Source: Roseomonas sp. HF4
Lineage (GTDB): Bacteria; Pseudomonadota; Alphaproteobacteria; Acetobacterales; Acetobacteraceae
Direction: 5' to 3'
Length of the DNA stretch: 53,897 bases
NCBI RefSeq assembly: GCF_005222755.1
Contig: NZ_STGD01000024.1
Location: 1-53,897 of the forward strand
Shown here: positions 52,165-53,897 of the stretch, one piece after another
Position numbering within the stretch: the first letter of the stretch is position 1
How the letters are laid out: each line of letters begins with the position of its first letter
The notes under the pieces: model-generated
Seen by the model: only the letters and a program-made list of their open reading frames with translations
Told to the model about the DNA's origin: nothing
The model's database searches: none
Translations under genes and position numbers: made by a program

Positions 52165-53310
52165 CTAAACCGGAGCAGACACCGGATCATAGTCGTATAA
52201 CCCACGATCAATCGCTGTACGACCTTTGTGACCATTCTGCAGGGCTTGACCTTGTTCACGGGACCAAATCTGCACGTTCGTGCCGCGAGTCTTGCGAGCG
52301 GCCTCGTAGCGATGCAATGCGTCCTCGACCGTTTCAGCGGCAGCGAATGCGCGGCCCAGTACCAAGCCGTCCTCCATGGCGATGCACGCGCCCTGGCCTA
52401 AGAACGGCGTCATCGGGTGCGCCGCGTCGCCCAGCACCGTAACGCGACCCACAGTCCAAGTCTGCAACGGCTCGCGATCGCGCAAGCCCCATTTGAACAA
52501 TCCTCCCGCCGGGACGGCGCGGATTAATGCCAGAACTTCCGGCGCGTGGTCCGCATAAGCTTGGGCGAACTCTTCGGCAGTGGCGGAAATTGACCAGCCT
52601 TCTTCTTCCCAATTTGCCGACTGCGCGTTGCCAAGGAGGTTGAAAATCTTGCCGCCGCGCATAGGATAATGCATCAACGTTCGCTTCGGACTCGGGTAAT
52701 ACGCCAAGCCTCGCTCTAGGATCGATGTCGGCACCAAGTCACGGGGAATCAGAGCTCGAAATGAAACCTGCCCTGTGAATTTCGGTGCCTCGCTCGGAAA
52801 AAGACAGGATCGAACCGCGGATGCGTAGCCGTCCGCTCCAATGAGAACATCGCCACGCGCTAACGCTCCATTGGCGAACGCGGCCGACACGCCATGCTCA
52901 TCCTGCTCAAAATTAACGAATTCATGACCGGCATGCAGCGCATTTTCATCATTCGCTTTGACAGCTCGAAGCAGGAGATCGTGTAGATCCGCTCGATGAA
53001 CCTGGAGAACATGAAATCCGTACTTTTCGACAATAGAGGAGTCGAAATTTCTGTACTTTACTTGCCCGGTCGCATAATCACATATGTACATCTCTTGCGC
53101 ACTACTGGAACAGGATTCGAGTTTTTGGTCGATCTCCAGGTCTCGTAAAGCTCGGCGAGCATTTGGGGAGACGGTGATGCCGGCGCCAATTTCGCGTATT
53201 TCTTTACTGCGCTCGAAGACTTGGACCTTAAAACCCCTGCGTTGCAGCGCCAGAGCGGCGGTCAGCCCACCGATACCGGCGCCTATAATCGTAATCAACT
53301 TTGTCTTCAT
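52165..53310 (-). CDS. FAD-dependent aromatic monooxygenase (salicylate/6-hydroxynicotinate hydroxylase-like)
   Basis: 381 residues of the PHBH-type flavoprotein hydroxylases: FAD motif ITIIGAGIGGLTAALALQRR (7-26), the DG motif in VLIGADGYASAVRS, and GD motif VTVLGDAAHPMTPFLGQGAC near 290. It would hydroxylate a small aromatic acid with NAD(P)H. Base composition is much lower in GC than the rest and A/T-ending codons are common, so it is an import. GAGAGAGG precedes ATG 53310. It sits alone between recombinase remnants and an IS3 element. Confidence 0.9.
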   Translation of the reverse strand: MKTKLITIIGAGIGGLTAALALQRRGFKVQVFERSKEIREIGAGITVSPNARRALRDLEIDQKLESCSSSAQEMYICDYATGQVKYRNFDSSIVEKYGFHVLQVHRADLHDLLLRAVKANDENALHAGHEFVNFEQDEHGVSAAFANGALARGDVLIGADGYASAVRSCLFPSEAPKFTGQVSFRALIPRDLVPTSILERGLAYYPSPKRTLMHYPMRGGKIFNLLGNAQSANWEEEGWSISATAEEFAQAYADHAPEVLALIRAVPAGGLFKWGLRDREPLQTWTVGRVTVLGDAAHPMTPFLGQGACIAMEDGLVLGRAFAAAETVEDALHRYEAARKTRGTNVQIWSREQGQALQNGHKGRTAIDRGLYDYDPVSAPV

Positions 53311-53351
53311 GAGGGACCTCTCTCTTTGCTGCGTATCGGGGAGCTACAAAG

Positions 53352-53364
53352 ATTATGCAATAAT
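53352..53364. promoter_or_regulatory. Palindromic operator candidate upstream of the monooxygenase
   Basis: ATTAT-GCA-ATAAT, a perfect 5-bp inverted repeat with a 3-nt centre, about 45 bp upstream of ATG 53310 and overlapping the likely -10 region. A MarR- or LysR-type repressor could bind; no regulator gene is in the window. Confidence 0.35.
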
Positions 53365-53778
53365 TGTAATTAAAGTGGTCGCATTGAGCATTGACAAGAT
53401 AAATTTAGCTGACGTCCAGCGCACAGGCAAGTTCCGTCACGTCGCAACTCACTAATGGGTCGCCAAGAGGTAGTCCGTTCATTTCGATTTCGGTAGGTCG
53501 TCACTCACTTGCGGACAGAAGCAGCCGCCGGCTCACATCAACGCCCGACAACCGATGTCTGATTCTGCATAGACACATCTTGGGTGCGGTGATCATACGC
53601 CGCGCTGCATCAGTCCGCAGTTGGCCCGAAGCACGAATCAGCCGTGCGGCAGGTCCGGAAGACGAGCAGTTAGTCGCATGCGCGATGGGCACGGGCAAGG
53701 CGGGTAAGTTATCCCGGCGTATCGAGGCAGCGAGACTGGTGCTCGCTCAGCGCTCGACGGAGAGCCGGAAGCTGGAGT

Positions 53779-53802
53779 TGAAGTTGCCCCGGTTCTGTGG
53801 AC
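53779..53802. repeat. Putative terminal inverted repeat of the IS3-family element
   Basis: TGAAGTTGCCCCGGTTCTGTGGAC begins with TG, as IS3-family ends do, and lies 17 bp beyond the transposase stop. The partner end is outside the window, so the exact boundary is inferred. Confidence 0.5.
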
Positions 53803-53818
53803 GGTCTGCGGGCAGTGG

Positions 53819-53896
53819 TCAGTCCTTCATGAGCATCTTCCTTGCTTCGAATTCGATGGGCGAGAGGTAGCCGAGGGACGAATGGCGCCTGGTCGG
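53819..53896 (-). CDS. IS3-family transposase OrfB, C-terminal end (cut by window edge)
   Basis: The last 25 residues of an integrase-catalytic-domain transposase: PTRRHSSLGYLSPIEFEARK followed by five more and the stop. The H-S-S-L-G-Y-L-S-P-x-E-F/Y motif is the standard end of IS3 OrfB. The DDE core lies outside the window. Confidence 0.88.
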   Translation of the reverse strand, partial: PTRRHSSLGYLSPIEFEARKMLMKD

Positions 53897-53897
53897 G

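Larger units (their letters stand above)
53311..53818. other. 508-bp gap with monooxygenase promoter and IS3 end
   Basis: AT-rich near 53340-53410, where the monooxygenase promoter should be (minus-strand CATAAT as -10). Further right the composition rises again. Frames at 53501-53698 (-) and 53580-53870 (+) have no support; the second runs into antisense IS3 sequence. No other gene, RNA or repeat was recognised up to the IS3 end near 53779. Confidence 0.5.

Noticed and set aside
53580..53870. 96-codon plus-strand frame at the right end
   Set aside because: Its second half is antisense to the IS3 transposase end and its first half has no support.

Overview
The window looks like a chromosomal contig from a very GC-rich alphaproteobacterium, probably an Acetobacteraceae/Rhodospirillales member of the Roseomonas kind. 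This is inferred from alphaproteobacterial hallmarks: a fliX-flgI divergon with a perfect sigma-54 promoter, a DksA with one zinc-type cysteine, UPF0262 and DUF983 proteins, an orphan TctC-type binding protein, and strong G/C third-position bias. Both ends run into insertion sequences (IS5-family at the left, IS3-family at the right).

Layout. 1-303: IS5-family transposase fragment. 467-2327: membrane protein and dksA. 2475-5009: flagellar block, fliX (-) facing flgI, flgJ/cheL-like and a FlgN-like gene (+). A 77-bp duplication between flgI and flgJ creates a 25-codon relay ORF. 4943-7427: a protein of unknown role and a two-gene split permease. 7468-11937: a co-directional set of RibD_C reductase, zinc-ligand-less MDR dehydrogenase, 47-aa membrane protein, catalytically degenerate QueD/PTPS homologue, GT4 glycosyltransferase and SAM methyltransferase. 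This is the best candidate for an undescribed (pterin-like) pathway. 11949-16606: cupin, otnK, otnC (tetronate catabolism), TctC, nitroreductase and SnoaL-like protein. 16731-21989 (-): FAD-linked oxidase, cysteine hydrolase, mtnA, Tat nitroreductase, UPF0262 and DUF983.

22120-31034: a racemase of the hydantoin/Asp-Glu family, TPR and frameshifted secreted proteins, two carbamoylase-type nitrilases, an FMO and a hydantoinase-like amidohydrolase. Together they could process hydantoins or N-carbamoyl amino acids. Inside this region lies a compositionally foreign gene (25489-26055) that resembles a permuted papain-like cysteine protein. 31140-36055: phosphonopyruvate hydrolase-like protein, LysR regulator, and prpD-prpC of actinobacterial type without prpB. 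36056-37252: long leader and a histone-H1-like Lys/Ala/Pro repeat protein. 37328-40583: GNAT, metallo-beta-lactamase-fold hydrolase and two EamA transporters. 40614-44829: a lipid-linked sugar cluster (GT-C, methyltransferase, ArnC-like GT2, ArnE-like flippase subunit, lipoprotein). 44930-48827: a divergent PEP-carboxylase homologue with altered catalytic residues, and a nitronate monooxygenase.

48829-53897: a mobile region. Two tyrosine recombinases (the first truncated) and a serine recombinase are joined by 4-nt overlaps. The serine recombinase frame runs on without a stop, antisense through the nitronate monooxygenase gene. A lower-GC FAD monooxygenase and an IS3 transposase tail close the window. 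No rRNA, tRNA or CRISPR array was seen.
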